A model generated the notes under the pieces. That model saw only the letters and a program-made list of their open reading frames with translations. It made no database searches and was not told the DNA's origin. A DNA stretch of 64,000 nucleotides from positions 30,691 to 94,690 of the forward strand of contig NZ_JAMWZS010000004.1 of NCBI RefSeq assembly GCF_024282095.1, in the 5' to 3' direction. The DNA is from Nitrosomonas sp. Its GTDB lineage: Bacteria > Pseudomonadota > Gammaproteobacteria > Burkholderiales > Nitrosomonadaceae. The position numbers and the translations under genes are program-made. Of this stretch, positions 20,479 to 30,400 are shown one piece after another (position 1 is the stretch's first letter; every line of letters begins with the position of its first letter).

Positions 20479-20931
20479 TCAACTCTGTACCCACGGCAAT
20501 CCCGCCACTTTCCAGCCGGAGGCTTTGCCGCGTTGACCTTGTTCATCTCTATCGCCTTCAAAGCCCTCGAGGATGTTGTAACAGTCGGTAAAACCGCTCT
20601 GGGTGGCCATTATCGCAGCCTGATTCGAGCGTGAACCGCTGCGGCAAATAAACAGAACGGGCGATGTTTTATCAACTTGTTTGACCAGCTGATCAAGAAA
20701 ATCCGGATTGGGCTGCATGCCGGGGTATGCCCGTAATTCAATTTCTATTGCTCCCGGAATACGCCCAACCCAATCGAATTCAGCGTGGGAACGCACATCG
20801 ACCAATTGCGCTTGCGCAGATTCTTGTAAAATTCGGTAAGCCTCCATCGGGAGCAATGCACCTTTGTAAGGAAGTTCCATTTCGTCAGCGCGTTGGTGCG
20901 CTTTTTCCAGTATTGCTGCGGTCGTTTCCAT
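20479..20931 (-). CDS. Rhodanese-domain protein
   Basis: 150 residues from the ATG at 20929-20931, which has GAGGT ten bases upstream; a longer reading to 21024 lacks such support. A single rhodanese domain is preceded by a short helical N-terminus. The active-site loop is FICRSGSRSNQAA, with the catalytic Cys followed by the RSGSRS cradle that binds sulfane sulfur. LVDVRSHAEFDWVGRIPGA is the conserved front half. It probably carries sulfane sulfur; the acceptor is unknown. It is divergent from the pseudouridine synthase gene. Confidence 0.85.
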   Translation of the reverse strand: METTAAILEKAHQRADEMELPYKGALLPMEAYRILQESAQAQLVDVRSHAEFDWVGRIPGAIEIELRAYPGMQPNPDFLDQLVKQVDKTSPVLFICRSGSRSNQAAIMATQSGFTDCYNILEGFEGDRDEQGQRGKASGWKVAGLPWVQS

Positions 20932-21035
20932 AATAGTTACCTCTTGATAGTTGTCAAAAATGATGGAGCGATTGGCTTTATAATAAGCCACTAACTTTGC
21001 ATTCATCCTTTCCACTTTTCTCATTATAGCGCCTC

Positions 21036-21767
21036 ATGGAAAAAATCCGCTTATCCAAATTGATGTCCGAACAAGGCATCTGCTCGCGCCGTGAGGCGGA
21101 TCGCTATATTGAATTGGGCTGGGTGTTTGTCGATGGCGAGCAGATTTCCGAACTGGGTACCAAAATTTATCCCACGCAGAAAATCAAATTGAACAAAGCG
21201 GCGCAGCTGCAGCAAACACAGTTGGTCACCATTTTGCTGAATAAACCGGTGGGCTATGTATCAGGGCAGCCGGAACCGGGTTACCAGCCCGCTGTGGTGC
21301 TGGTCAAACCGGAAAACCAGTTTGTTCCTAAGCAGTCGGTCAAGCGTTTTCAGCCCGCGCATTTGAGAAATTTGGCACCGGCCGGCCGGCTGGATATCGA
21401 TTCGCAAGGTTTGCTGATTTTTACGCAGGATGGCCGGATTGCCAAGCAGTTAATCGGTGAGAATTCTACGATTGAAAAAGAATATCTGGTGCGGGTTGAG
21501 GGCGCTCTGCCGCCTGCAAAACTGGCACTGCTGAATCATGGGTTGAGTCTGGACGGTCAGGCGTTAAAATCGGCGCAGGTGAGCTGGCAAAATCAGGATC
21601 AACTGCGTTTTATCCTGCAGGAAGGCAAAAAACGCCAAATTCGCCGCATGTGCGAACTGGTTAATCTGAAAGTGACCGGCTTGAAACGGGTGCGTATCGG
21701 CAAAGTCAAGCTGGGCAATTTACCCGAAGGTCAGTGGCGCTATTTGGAAGATGGCGAGAAGTTTTGA
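21036..21767 (+). CDS. rluF: rRNA pseudouridine synthase, RluF/RsuA type
   Basis: 243 residues. An N-terminal S4 RNA-binding domain ([21 protein letters not shown]) is followed by the synthase domain. The catalytic aspartate lies in [18 protein letters not shown], and [20 protein letters not shown] is the family C-terminal motif. It isomerises a uridine in 23S rRNA, probably in the peptidyl-transferase region as E. coli RluF does. RluB/E/RsuA are close relatives, so the precise target is inferred. Confidence 0.85.
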   Translation: MEKIRLSKLMSEQGICSRREADRYIELGWVFVDGEQISELGTKIYPTQKIKLNKAAQLQQTQLVTILLNKPVGYVSGQPEPGYQPAVVLVKPENQFVPKQSVKRFQPAHLRNLAPAGRLDIDSQGLLIFTQDGRIAKQLIGENSTIEKEYLVRVEGALPPAKLALLNHGLSLDGQALKSAQVSWQNQDQLRFILQEGKKRQIRRMCELVNLKVTGLKRVRIGKVKLGNLPEGQWRYLEDGEKF

Positions 21768-21800
21768 CAGGAGTTCTTCAAAAACGGGTGAGGTTTGCTT

Positions 21801-22028
21801 ATGTATCAGCGTTTGCACGTTGTACTTAAAATTCCAGCCTATCAGCTTTTGTATTATTACGAAGGTGAAGTGGATACTGTGGCAGCGAAGGCAGTCGATG
21901 GCCGCATTATCCATTTTCCCGCCAATATCTTGCGTGCCGTGGTACAGAATAATGGCGTGTATGGCACGTTCGAGCTGGTTTTCGATGAGAATAATAAATT
22001 CGTGTCGATCAGCCGCGTGAGTGATTGA
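21801..22028 (+). CDS. DUF2835 family protein
   Basis: 75 residues from the ATG at 21801 with GTGAGG seven bases upstream. The sequence YQRLHVVLKIPAYQLLYYYEG and the later DGRIIHFPANILRAVV are the hallmarks of this small uncharacterised proteobacterial family. It has no signal peptide and no membrane segment. It follows the pseudouridine synthase gene by about 33 bases and may be co-transcribed. Function unknown. Confidence 0.75.
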   Translation: MYQRLHVVLKIPAYQLLYYYEGEVDTVAAKAVDGRIIHFPANILRAVVQNNGVYGTFELVFDENNKFVSISRVSD

Positions 22029-22131
22029 CTGTAATCCAGGCAATCGCGGCTTTCATTGCCCGATAACCTACGCTAAACTCACTATCTATCAAGTTTTAAA
22101 CTTTTTCCCTAAATAAACAAAGATCAAACTC

Positions 22132-23796
22132 ATGGCTCAATATGTAATGTCGATGCTCCGCGTGAGCAAAATAGTTCCTCCCAAACGTCAGATTATCAAA
22201 GATATATCGCTCAGTTTTTTCCCCGGTGCCAAGATCGGTTTGCTGGGACTGAATGGTTCCGGTAAATCTACCGTGCTGCGCATCATGGCCGGTGTGGATA
22301 AGGAGTTTGACGGTGAGGTGCAGCGCCTGCCCAATATCCGCATCGGTTATTTGCCGCAGGAGCCGCAACTGAATCCCGAGCACACCGTGCGCCAGGAAGT
22401 GGAAGAAGGCTTGGGCGAAGTGATGCAGGCACAGAAAAAACTTGACGAGGTGTATGCCGCTTATGCTGAAGAAGGTGCTGACTTTGATGCGCTGGCTACC
22501 GAGCAGGCACGCCTGGAAGCGATTCTGGCGACCGCCGGCAGCGATACCGAGCATCAGATGGAGATTGCCGCCGATGCATTGCGTTTGCCATCGTGGGATG
22601 CGGTGATCGGACATCTTTCCGGCGGTGAAAAACGCCGCGTGGCATTGTGCAAATTACTGCTGGAAAAGCCGGATATGCTGTTGTTGGACGAGCCGACCAA
22701 CCACTTGGATGCCGAATCCGTGGAATGGCTGGAGCAATTCCTGGTGCGCTTTCCCGGCACTGTGGTGGCGGTGACGCATGATCGCTACTTCCTCGACAAC
22801 GCCGCCGAATGGATACTGGAACTCGACCGCGGCCACGGTATTCCATGGAAGGGTAATTATTCCAGTTGGCTGGAACAGAAAGAAGCGCGGCTGGAGCAAG
22901 AAAACAAGCAGATTGATGCACACATGAAATCGATGAAACAAGAGCTGGAATGGGTGCGGCAAAATCCCAAAGGACGCCAGGCGAAATCCAAGGCGCGTCT
23001 CGCCCGTTTTGAAGAACTCAATTCGCAGGAATACCAGAAACGCAATGAAACCCAGGAGATTTTCATTCCCGTCGGTGAGCGTTTGGGTAATGAGGTCATT
23101 GAGTTTACCGGTGTCTCCAAATCGTATGGTGACCGCCTGCTGATCGACAATCTGAGCTTCAAGGTGCCGCCGGGCGCGATTGTCGGCATTATCGGCCCGA
23201 ACGGTGCAGGTAAATCCACCTTGTTCAAACTGATAACCGGTAAGGAACAGCCGGATTCCGGCGAAGTGAAAATCGGTCACACGGTTCAGATTGCGCACGT
23301 CGATCAGGCGCGCGACTCACTGGAAAATGACAAGACCGTGTTCGATGCCATCTCCGGCGGCAACGATCTGCTGACCGTAGGCAAATACACCACGCCAGCG
23401 CGCGCTTATCTGGGGCGCTTTAACTTCAAAGGCGGCGACCAGCAAAAAATCATCGGCCAGCTTTCCGGCGGTGAGCGTGGCCGCCTGCATCTGGCGCAAA
23501 CGCTGATTTCCGGTGGTAACGTGCTGCTGCTCGACGAACCTTCCAACGATCTCGACGTGGAAACCCTGCGCGCACTGGAAGACGCATTGCTCGAATTCGC
23601 CGGCTGCGTACTGGTCATCTCGCACGACCGCTGGTTCCTCGACCGTATCGCCACGCACATCCTCGCTGCGGAAGGTGAATCGCAATGGACATTCTTCAAC
23701 GGCAACTACCAGGAATACGAAGCCGACAAGAAAAAACGTCTGGGTGAAGAAGGTGCGAAACCGAAACGGATTCGGTATAAGCCGATTAGTAGGTAA
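22132..23796 (+). CDS. ettA: Energy-dependent translational throttle protein, ABC-F
   Basis: 554 residues with two ABC ATPase domains and no membrane segments. Walker A motifs are GLNGSGKSTVLRIMAG and GPNGAGKSTLFKLITG; signatures are LSGGEKRRVALCKLLL and LSGGERGRLHLAQTL; Walker B segments are MLLLDEPTNHLDAE and VLLLDEPSNDLDVE. The charged linker between the domains and the N-terminal AQYVMSMLRVSKIVPP are specific to EttA. It binds the ribosomal E site and gates the first steps of elongation according to ATP/ADP level. Confidence 0.95.
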   Translation: MAQYVMSMLRVSKIVPPKRQIIKDISLSFFPGAKIGLLGLNGSGKSTVLRIMAGVDKEFDGEVQRLPNIRIGYLPQEPQLNPEHTVRQEVEEGLGEVMQAQKKLDEVYAAYAEEGADFDALATEQARLEAILATAGSDTEHQMEIAADALRLPSWDAVIGHLSGGEKRRVALCKLLLEKPDMLLLDEPTNHLDAESVEWLEQFLVRFPGTVVAVTHDRYFLDNAAEWILELDRGHGIPWKGNYSSWLEQKEARLEQENKQIDAHMKSMKQELEWVRQNPKGRQAKSKARLARFEELNSQEYQKRNETQEIFIPVGERLGNEVIEFTGVSKSYGDRLLIDNLSFKVPPGAIVGIIGPNGAGKSTLFKLITGKEQPDSGEVKIGHTVQIAHVDQARDSLENDKTVFDAISGGNDLLTVGKYTTPARAYLGRFNFKGGDQQKIIGQLSGGERGRLHLAQTLISGGNVLLLDEPSNDLDVETLRALEDALLEFAGCVLVISHDRWFLDRIATHILAAEGESQWTFFNGNYQEYEADKKKRLGEEGAKPKRIRYKPISR

Positions 23797-23825
23797 CACA
23801 TGGACATACGTAACATCTGAATTAC

Positions 23826-23896
23826 TGTCATTTTGAGCATAGCGAGAAATCTGTACTGTTAGTTATCAAAGACTCCTCACTATGTTCGGAATGACA
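23826..23896. repeat. Dispersed imperfect palindrome, copy 1
   Basis: TGTCATTTTGAGC at the left end pairs roughly with GTTCGGAATGACA at the right end, with AGAAATCT and GACTCCTCAC between. Related copies occur at 34614-34717, 40654-40850, 42672-42817 and 52728-52832. It marks the border between core ettA and the toxin-antitoxin island. Confidence 0.75.
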
Positions 23897-23945
23897 AATA
23901 AAGGTAAACCAGAGACTCATTTAACTGATAAGCAAGGTACACAAA

Positions 23946-24158
23946 ATGTTAGCAATCAAACTGCCTGAAGACATTGAGAGTCGCCTAGCCGAGCTAGCTG
24001 CAAAGACCGGTCGCACCAAAACCTATTACGTACGCGAAGCGATTCTGGAACATCTCGATGAGATGGAAGAAAAATACTTGGCGGTAGAGCGTCTGGACAA
24101 AACGGGTAAGCGCTGGACGCTGGACGAAGTGGAGAAGGGTATTGATCTGGAAGGTTGA
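23946..24158 (+). CDS. RelB/RHH-type antitoxin
   Basis: 70 residues. The N-terminal MLAIKLPEDIESRLAELAAKTGRTKTYYVREAI is a ribbon-helix-helix DNA-binding motif, and the C-terminal half is acidic, as expected for neutralising a RelE toxin. Its 3' end overlaps the toxin gene by 17 bases, so translation is coupled. It should also repress its own operon. Confidence 0.85.
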   Translation: MLAIKLPEDIESRLAELAAKTGRTKTYYVREAILEHLDEMEEKYLAVERLDKTGKRWTLDEVEKGIDLEG

Positions 24159-24408
24159 GTTTGATGATGCAGCGGTAAAAGAGCTGCGTAAACTCGATCA
24201 TACTGCGCAACAAGACATTCTGCGGTATTTCCGCGAACGCATAGCAACCGAAGAAGATCCGCGCAGATTTGGAAAACAATTGACTCATGATCTCTCTACT
24301 TTGTGGCGCTACCGTGTACAGGACTACCGCATGATCTGTCATATTGAGGATGAGAAACTGACAGTACTGGTGTTAACCATCGGTCATCGAAAAGATGTGT
24401 ACAAATAA
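24142..24408 (+). CDS. RelE-family toxin
   Basis: 88 residues from a TTG start inside the antitoxin gene. The fold pattern WKVEFDDAAVKELRKLD ... LWRYRVQDYRMICHIEDE ... VLVLTIGHRKDVY is that of RelE/ParE toxins. The R-Y-R and H-R-K segments match the RNase-type RelE more than gyrase-targeting ParE. It probably cleaves mRNA on the ribosome when freed from its antitoxin. Confidence 0.85.
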   Translation: MIWKVEFDDAAVKELRKLDHTAQQDILRYFRERIATEEDPRRFGKQLTHDLSTLWRYRVQDYRMICHIEDEKLTVLVLTIGHRKDVYK

Positions 24409-24421
24409 GCAACATGAATTA

Positions 24422-24742
24422 ATGTCACTAGAAATTGTTAATCCACTGCATCGCACCATTGGAGTAACGGCATCGGCATCGTGGCGAACGCGTGCTGTTG
24501 CTGTGCTACCTAATTATTGCCTTGCCGTTACTTGCAACGATGGTACTGCTGGCATCATCGATATGTCGCAGCTCATTCTAAGTGAGAAGGCCGGTATATT
24601 TGCTGCACTGAAGGATGGGCAATTATTTAGTCAGGTTTGCATCGAATTGGGGGCGATTACATGGCCTAACGGCGCAGATCTTGATCCAGCGTGGGTGTAT
24701 GAAGAGATTGGGAGGAATAAAATTTGGTGTATTCCAGGATAG
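24422..24742 (+). CDS. DUF2442 family protein
   Basis: 106 residues from the ATG at 24422 (an earlier ATG at 24395 overlaps the toxin gene). The order of strands, WRTRAVAVLPNYCLAVTCNDG ... GIIDMSQLI ... ITWPNGADLDPAWVYEEI, is typical of DUF2442. These proteins are often paired with DUF4160 proteins in presumed toxin-antitoxin modules. No DUF4160 partner is present here, so it may be a leftover or work with the next gene. Confidence 0.7.
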   Translation: MSLEIVNPLHRTIGVTASASWRTRAVAVLPNYCLAVTCNDGTAGIIDMSQLILSEKAGIFAALKDGQLFSQVCIELGAITWPNGADLDPAWVYEEIGRNKIWCIPG

Positions 24743-24990
24743 ATGTCTTATTACAAGATATTGAGAATCAGAAATACGGAGGAATTGAGCATGTATCACG
24801 AAGAACGACTATCAATTCTATCGAACCTAATTATCCAGAAGAAGAGCTTATTAGATTGATGCATATTCAAATAGAAATCCAATTTGCTATTGGTGCTAAC
24901 CTTCTTGCCCTGTCAAATAATCTAGCAGGAATAGAGAAGCTTGAGGCAATGGCACAGCGTTATCGGGTAGCTGCTCGGGGCATTAGTTGA
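24727..24990 (+). CDS. Small hypothetical protein
   Basis: 87 residues from a GTG at 24727 that overlaps the end of the DUF2442 gene. The second half is predicted helical (EEELIRLMHIQIEIQFAIGANLLALSNNLAGIEKLEAMAQRY). I do not recognise a family. The tight overlap with DUF2442 suggests the two are a functional pair, but the lack of a clear ribosome binding site leaves some doubt that it is a real gene. Confidence 0.45.
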   Translation: MYSRIDVLLQDIENQKYGGIEHVSRRTTINSIEPNYPEEELIRLMHIQIEIQFAIGANLLALSNNLAGIEKLEAMAQRYRVAARGIS

Positions 24991-25050
24991 CGCATTGAAT
25001 GCGCATGCTAAACTTGCTGTACTTTATTCTGTACTGTAAATGAGATTATT

Positions 25051-25302
25051 ATGGATGCTATCAGTTATACAGCCGCTCGCGCCAATTTAGCCAAAACAAT
25101 GGAACAGGTTTGCAATGATCATTCGCCTGTCATTATCACTCGCAAACGGGAAGCGCCAGTAGTGATGATTTCCTTGGAAGATTATCAGGCGATGGAAGAA
25201 ACGACCTATTTACTTCGCTCACCTGCCAATGCACGTCATTTATTGGAATCTATTGCTGAGCTTGAAACAGGGAAAGGCATTGAGCAAAAACTGATTGAAT
25301 GA
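25051..25302 (+). CDS. yefM: YefM-type antitoxin
   Basis: 83 residues. The N-terminal Phd/YefM fold shows as ISYTAARANLAKTMEQVCNDH, VIITRKREAPVVMISLEDYQAMEET; the tail is acidic and binds the toxin. Its stop overlaps the toxin start by four bases. It represses its own promoter together with YoeB in known systems. Confidence 0.92.
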   Translation: MDAISYTAARANLAKTMEQVCNDHSPVIITRKREAPVVMISLEDYQAMEETTYLLRSPANARHLLESIAELETGKGIEQKLIE

Positions 25303-25553
25303 ATCTGATTTTTTCCTCTAAAGCTTGGGAGGACTATCTGTACTGGCAGGCAACTGATAAGCCTATGCTAAAAAGAATTAATCTTCTGATTAAAGCTATT
25401 CAACAAAATCCCTTCGAGGGGATTGGCAAACCAGAGCCGCTGAAGCATAGCCTATCGGGTTATTGGTCAAGGCGTATCAATGATGAGCACAGAATTGTCT
25501 ATAAAGTTGCTGGCAATGATTTGTTCATTGTTCAGCTTCGTTATCACTATTAA
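25299..25553 (+). CDS. yoeB: YoeB toxin
   Basis: 84 residues. It is a ribosome-dependent mRNA endonuclease of the RelE superfamily. The family sequence is almost complete: FSSKAWEDYLYWQATDKPMLKRIN, KPEPLKHSLSGYWSRRINDEHRIVYKV and the C-terminal QLRYHY with the catalytic His and Tyr. The ATGA overlap with yefM shows translational coupling. Confidence 0.95.
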   Translation: MNLIFSSKAWEDYLYWQATDKPMLKRINLLIKAIQQNPFEGIGKPEPLKHSLSGYWSRRINDEHRIVYKVAGNDLFIVQLRYHY

Positions 25554-25565
25554 CGCTCACTTCAA

Positions 25566-25691
25566 ATGAACGACACCCAACAAATCACCGCAGCCCTCCT
25601 CAAATTCCGCGATGAGCGCGATTGGGCGCAATTTCATAATGCCAAAGACTTGGCAATGGCGTTGAAACCAGTTTTTCCCACCGAGCAATAG
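25566..25691 (+). pseudogene. Truncated copy of the MazG-like gene found at 31524
   Basis: The first 32 or so codons (MNDTQQITAALLKFRDERDW and on) match the start of the intact gene at 31524 closely in DNA as well as protein. Similarity then stops and the frame closes with TAG at 25689. The truncated and intact copies bracket the TIR/STAND pair, so the break marks the left edge of that insertion. Confidence 0.8.
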
Positions 25692-25795
25692 ATGTATATT
25701 GAGGTCGCGCAAAAATCCTTGCAACATGCGGTTTTTCTGATCAAAATTTATGATGTTCCCAGAAAATCTTAATACACGATGACCAGGAAGACAGT

Positions 25796-25966
25796 TTGAC
25801 ACAATTTCCAAACAAGATTTTCCGCTGGAATAACGGCAGCTATACTATGGTTTGTTTAGTGATTTATAACGATGGTAAAGCGGGTATGGTTGGCATGTCT
25901 CAAGACTTGATTCCGCATGGTTGCATGAAGAAAATGGTACAGCTAGGCATATCCGGAGAATTCTAA
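25796..25966 (+). CDS. Possible small ORF coupled to the TIR gene
   Basis: 56 codons from a TTG with AGGAAG six bases upstream. It ends in TAATG, where the TIR gene start overlaps its stop by one base. The product (FRWNNGSYTMVCLVIYNDG in the middle) has alternating hydrophobic strands but no family I recognise. The overlap and the Shine-Dalgarno match argue for translation. It could equally be a remnant of a longer gene cut when the island was assembled, since the frame is open for 14 further codons upstream. Confidence 0.4.
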   Translation: MTQFPNKIFRWNNGSYTMVCLVIYNDGKAGMVGMSQDLIPHGCMKKMVQLGISGEF

Positions 25967-27426
25967 TGGTTCACGACATCTTTGTTAGTTATGCGCACAA
26001 CGATGATTTGCTGCCGGAGGGGTCAACTTACGGTTGGATTACTCATTTTATCGAAGAGTTAAGAAAAGTATTAACGCAAAGATTAGGTAGAAAACCTGAT
26101 GTGTGGATGGATCATTTGTTGTTGGAAAATGCTCAGGTTGATGCAACACTCATCGAAAAAATTCGTACCAGTCAGACCATAATTTTGTTCATGTCACCTA
26201 GTTATTTGAATTCCGAATGGTGTAAACAGGAAATCGGTGACTTTTTGACCGTTCATAGCGCGCATAAAAATAAGGAAAGTGTTTTTATTGTTGCGGTGGA
26301 GGAAACGGAACGAGAAAAATGGCATTCGCGATTACAGGCACTCACGCCTCTGCAGCTTTATCAAAAATCTTTGAGTGGCGCTGTTCATAGGCTGGGGTAT
26401 CCCAACCCGCCGATCGATGGTGAACACGAATATTGGAGGCAGCTCAACGAACTTGCGCATCTGATAAAGTTACAACTGGCGTTAATTGATAACACACGTG
26501 GTACTCGATCGATATCAGCTACCCCAGTAGCGGAGGCTGCGCAATCCGATAAAAAAATAAAACCCCCTGTTGTCTGGATTGCGCAACCCACTGCGGATCT
26601 TCATAGTCAATGGGAGGCTTTAGCTGCATCAATACGCCAGAGAGGCGCACAAATTTTACCCGTTGGTCATAGCATATATCCACTGGGCGATAGTGATTTC
26701 CGTGCAGTGGTTGAGAACGATATTTCCCAAGCGGATTTGTTGATTCAACTTCTAAGCAAGGAAGCCGGTGACGCAGCCAAGTTCCTGCAACTACAAGCAT
26801 TAGCTGCAAGAATGCGCGTAACAATAGCGGAAATACCTTTTTTGCAATGGCGACCGGAAAATATCGATCTACAGACCGTCATCGATTCAAAGCATCGGGA
26901 ATTGTTGCAAGGCACCATCGCTTGCGGATTCGAGCAATTCCGTCAACAAGTGCTTGAGAAATTGGATAAGCTCATGAATCCTGTGCCGTTCAAGCCCATT
27001 AACAAGCCGGAGCAAAATGCATTGACGCTCTGCATTACTGCAGGACAAAAAGATTTCATCCTGGCAGAAGAGATCGTCACAATGGTAGCCAATTTAAAGC
27101 ATGCTGCAATTTCGATACCGCCAATACCCGAACAAGATCAAACGATAGAGGAATACAACGCTTACCTGCGTTTGTTGCTGGCTAATGTTGACGGTGTGAT
27201 TCTCGCTCACAGCCAAGAAAATGCCATGTGGTTGCAAGGCCAACATGCCAAAGTCAAAAAAATGGTTCATAAATCGAATCCCTGGGGCGCTTTTATTGAT
27301 GGCCCGCCGCCGGCAAAACAGAAGATTTTATGGAATGATCCTGGGTTAATGTATCTGGATTGTCGCAACGGCTTGAGCCAGGAGCCTATTCAGCGTTTTA
27401 TCGATTCGCTGCAAGTGAGAGTTTGA
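25966..27426 (+). CDS. TIR-domain protein with two further TIR-like domains
   Basis: 486 residues from the ATG at 25966 (GGAGA at 25955). Residues 1-140 form a TIR domain: DIFVSYAHNDD, VWMDHLLLENAQ and SPSYLNSEWCKQEI. The Glu at 89 aligns with the NADase glutamate of SARM1-type TIRs. About residues 200-320 (PVVWIAQPTADLHSQWEALA, then a SQADLLIQLLS strand) and about 350-486 (NALTLCITAGQKDF, DGVILAHSQENAMW) read as two more alpha/beta domains of TIR-like or nucleotide-binding shape without the catalytic motif. The STAND NTPase gene starts two bases after the stop, so the pair is an effector-sensor module. Known bacterial TIR effectors deplete NAD or make cyclic ADP-ribose signals on phage infection. 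That role here is inference. Confidence 0.85.
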   Translation: MVHDIFVSYAHNDDLLPEGSTYGWITHFIEELRKVLTQRLGRKPDVWMDHLLLENAQVDATLIEKIRTSQTIILFMSPSYLNSEWCKQEIGDFLTVHSAHKNKESVFIVAVEETEREKWHSRLQALTPLQLYQKSLSGAVHRLGYPNPPIDGEHEYWRQLNELAHLIKLQLALIDNTRGTRSISATPVAEAAQSDKKIKPPVVWIAQPTADLHSQWEALAASIRQRGAQILPVGHSIYPLGDSDFRAVVENDISQADLLIQLLSKEAGDAAKFLQLQALAARMRVTIAEIPFLQWRPENIDLQTVIDSKHRELLQGTIACGFEQFRQQVLEKLDKLMNPVPFKPINKPEQNALTLCITAGQKDFILAEEIVTMVANLKHAAISIPPIPEQDQTIEEYNAYLRLLLANVDGVILAHSQENAMWLQGQHAKVKKMVHKSNPWGAFIDGPPPAKQKILWNDPGLMYLDCRNGLSQEPIQRFIDSLQVRV

Positions 27427-27427
27427 G

Positions 27428-30400
27428 ATGTTTGCATACTTGCAGGTAGATCGCCCCTACCCTGGACTGAGACCCTTCGAGCCTTGGGAAACGGGCATTT
27501 TTTTCGGCCGGGATATTCATATTGATCGTCTGCAAGATATTCTTAAATCCCAGCATTTTCTCACTGTAACAGGACCCTCCGGTTCGGGAAAATCCAGTCT
27601 GGTACGTGCCGGGCTATTGCCGGCATTACCCTTGGGCGCTATCGGAACCGGTAGCGACTGGCGTGCAGTCATTATGCGTCCGGGTGATAAACCGTTATCG
27701 AGTTTGGCAAAAGCTTTGTGCGACCACTATGCACTGGGTCCGGAGCTGAATCAAGCCGAAAAATCGGCGAGTACTGAAATCAATTCAACACTTCCAGCAC
27801 TTGAGGCAGAGCTAAGACGCGGTCCATTAGGGCTGGTTGATTTGGTTAAAGATCTGCGTCAGCACGCCCGAGATCCCGATTTCAATTTACTGATCCTGGT
27901 TGATCAGTTTGAAGAAATCTTCACCTATGCCGAAGCCGGCACCTATCAGGCTGACGAATCCGATGCCTTTGTCAATTTGTTATTGGCAGCCGGTAACAAC
28001 AAGGAAATGCGGATTTTTGTGATTATTACCATGCGCACCGATTTCCTGGGTGCTTGTACCCGTTTTCTGGGTTTACCGGAAATGATTAACCGCTCGTTGT
28101 ATCTAACGCCGCGGTTGAACCGGGAACAATTGACTCAGGCTATCGCCGGACCCGCTGCGCTGTTTAATTTGAAATTATCCGCAGACTTGGTTGCAGAATA
28201 TGTCAATGCCATCCAGAATGAACAGGATCAATTGCCGGTTTTACAGCATGCTTTGGCGAGGCGCTGGGATCAGTTACTGGAAAAGAAAGGGTTGCATGCT
28301 GATACCACGGATTATCCTGAAGTGGATGTTTTTCAAACCGTGGATAATTTAGGGCAAGCTTTATCGGATCACGCCGACACGGTTTACAACACCTTAACCG
28401 ACGAGCAAAAGCTCAATGCACAGTGGCTGTTTCGTGCAATTACTGAGCAGCGAATTACTGAAGGTGGTGGGCAAACAGTGCGCAGGCCGCAATCGTTGGC
28501 GCGTATTGCGGAATGGTCCGGGCGGTCTTGGAAAGAATTTTTACCCATCATTAAAGCCTTCGCCGATCCAACAGTGAGCTTTCTCACGTATAAAAGCAAG
28601 CCCGATCAGCCCGGTGAACCGGAAGATGATGAAAAAACCGTCATTGATATTTCTCATGAGGCGGTGATGCGGCAATGGGCTAGTCTGAAAAGCTGGATCA
28701 ACAGCGAAGGCAAGGCTGCGCAGGAATATCGCGAATGGCGTCAGCGTGCAGCGCGTAAAGACAGCGGCAGCGGTTCTTACCTTAGCGGCGCCGATTTAAG
28801 TCAGGCGGAAGCCTGGCTCAAGCAAGGATTGGATTTTGTCGCGCCTTCAACACAATCGGCTCAGCCGAATTCGGCACCGCATGCCGAATGGGCTAACCGC
28901 TACCATGAGAACAAAAATTCCGCACATTCCTTCGCATCGATAGAAGCTTTTATTTTGCAAAGCCGGGATGCGTCGCAATTCTCGAAACGCTTGCTGAATC
29001 TGCTGGGCGCATTTATGGTGACGGCCTGTTTGATTGCTGCCGGGTTTGGTTACTACAGTTACCAGCAATCCATTGAATCCGCCGCTAAGTCATTGTGGTT
29101 CCGGTTTAAATCCGATTCAAGGCTGACACGAGGCAGTGGTGCTGATGATCTGATTACCGTTGCAAAGCAAGACAAAAATATTCGATTGCGCTTTATCGAA
29201 GAAATCCTGCATGATGGAAACATCGCCACCGTATTTTCCTCCCATCCGGTATTGTTCTTGCGAGCGAGCGTCCAATCGGATTCCAGTCTAAGGGATCAGT
29301 TGCTTGAGAAACTGCGGATTGCTGATGCTGATGCTGATGGAAAAGACTCAATTTCATTAGCTCGTATTCAGGCACTGTTGGAATTGGATACGGGTGAAGG
29401 TATCCAACAGCTATTAAATACAGTTGCCAAGAATGGAGATTATAAAATAATCGATAAGTTAGGTAAGGAAAGGTTAGTAAACTATATCAGCAAACTCAAT
29501 GAAGATCAGGTAGCCAGTATTGTCGCTCTGATACAGAAAACGACGGATTTTCATCAACTTAAGGCCATGGGTGAGGGGCTAGTGTCTTTGGTAGACAAAC
29601 TCAGTGAGAGCCAGGCAACCAGTGTCGTTGCGCAGGTTGTGGAAGCGATACAGGAAACGACGAATTTTTATCAACTTGAGGCCCTGAGTAAGGGGCTAGC
29701 GCCTTTGGCAGGCAAACTCAGTGTGAGTCAGGCAATCAGTGTCGTTGCGCAGTATGTGGAAGCGATACAGAAAACGACGGATCCTTATCAACTTGAGGCC
29801 CTGGGTAAGGGGCTAGCGCCTTTGGCAGTCGAACTCAGTGAGAGCCAGGCAACCAGTGTTGTTGCGCATGTTGTAGAAGTGATACAGAAAACGACGGATT
29901 TTCATCAACTTAAAGCCATGGATGAGGGGCTAGTGTCTTTGGCAGGCAAACTCAGTGAGAGCCAGGCAAACAGTGTCGTTGCGCAGGTTGTGGAAGCGAT
30001 ACAGGAAACGAAGGATTTTTATCAACTCAGAGCCTTGGGTGAGGGGCTAGTGTCTTTGGCAGGCAAACTCAGTGGGAGCCAGGCAACCATTATTGTTGCG
30101 CAGGTTGTGGAAGCGATACAGGAAACGAAGGATTTTTATCAACTCAGAGCCTTGGGTGAGGGGCTAGTGTCTTTGGCAGACAAACTCAGTGAGAGCCAGG
30201 CAACCAGTGTTGTTGCGCAGGTTGTGGAAGTGATACAGAAAACGAAGGATCCTTATCAACTCAGAGCCTTGGGTGAGGGGCTAGTGTCTTTGGCAGACAA
30301 ACTCAGTGAGAGCCAGGCAACCAGTGTCGTTGCGCAGGTTGTGGAAGCGATACAGGAAACGACGGATCCTTATCAACTCAGAGCCTTGGGTGAGGGGCTA

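Noticed and set aside
20932-21024. Upstream extension of the rhodanese gene
   Set aside because: The ribosome binding site and the family start fit the ATG at 20929-20931.
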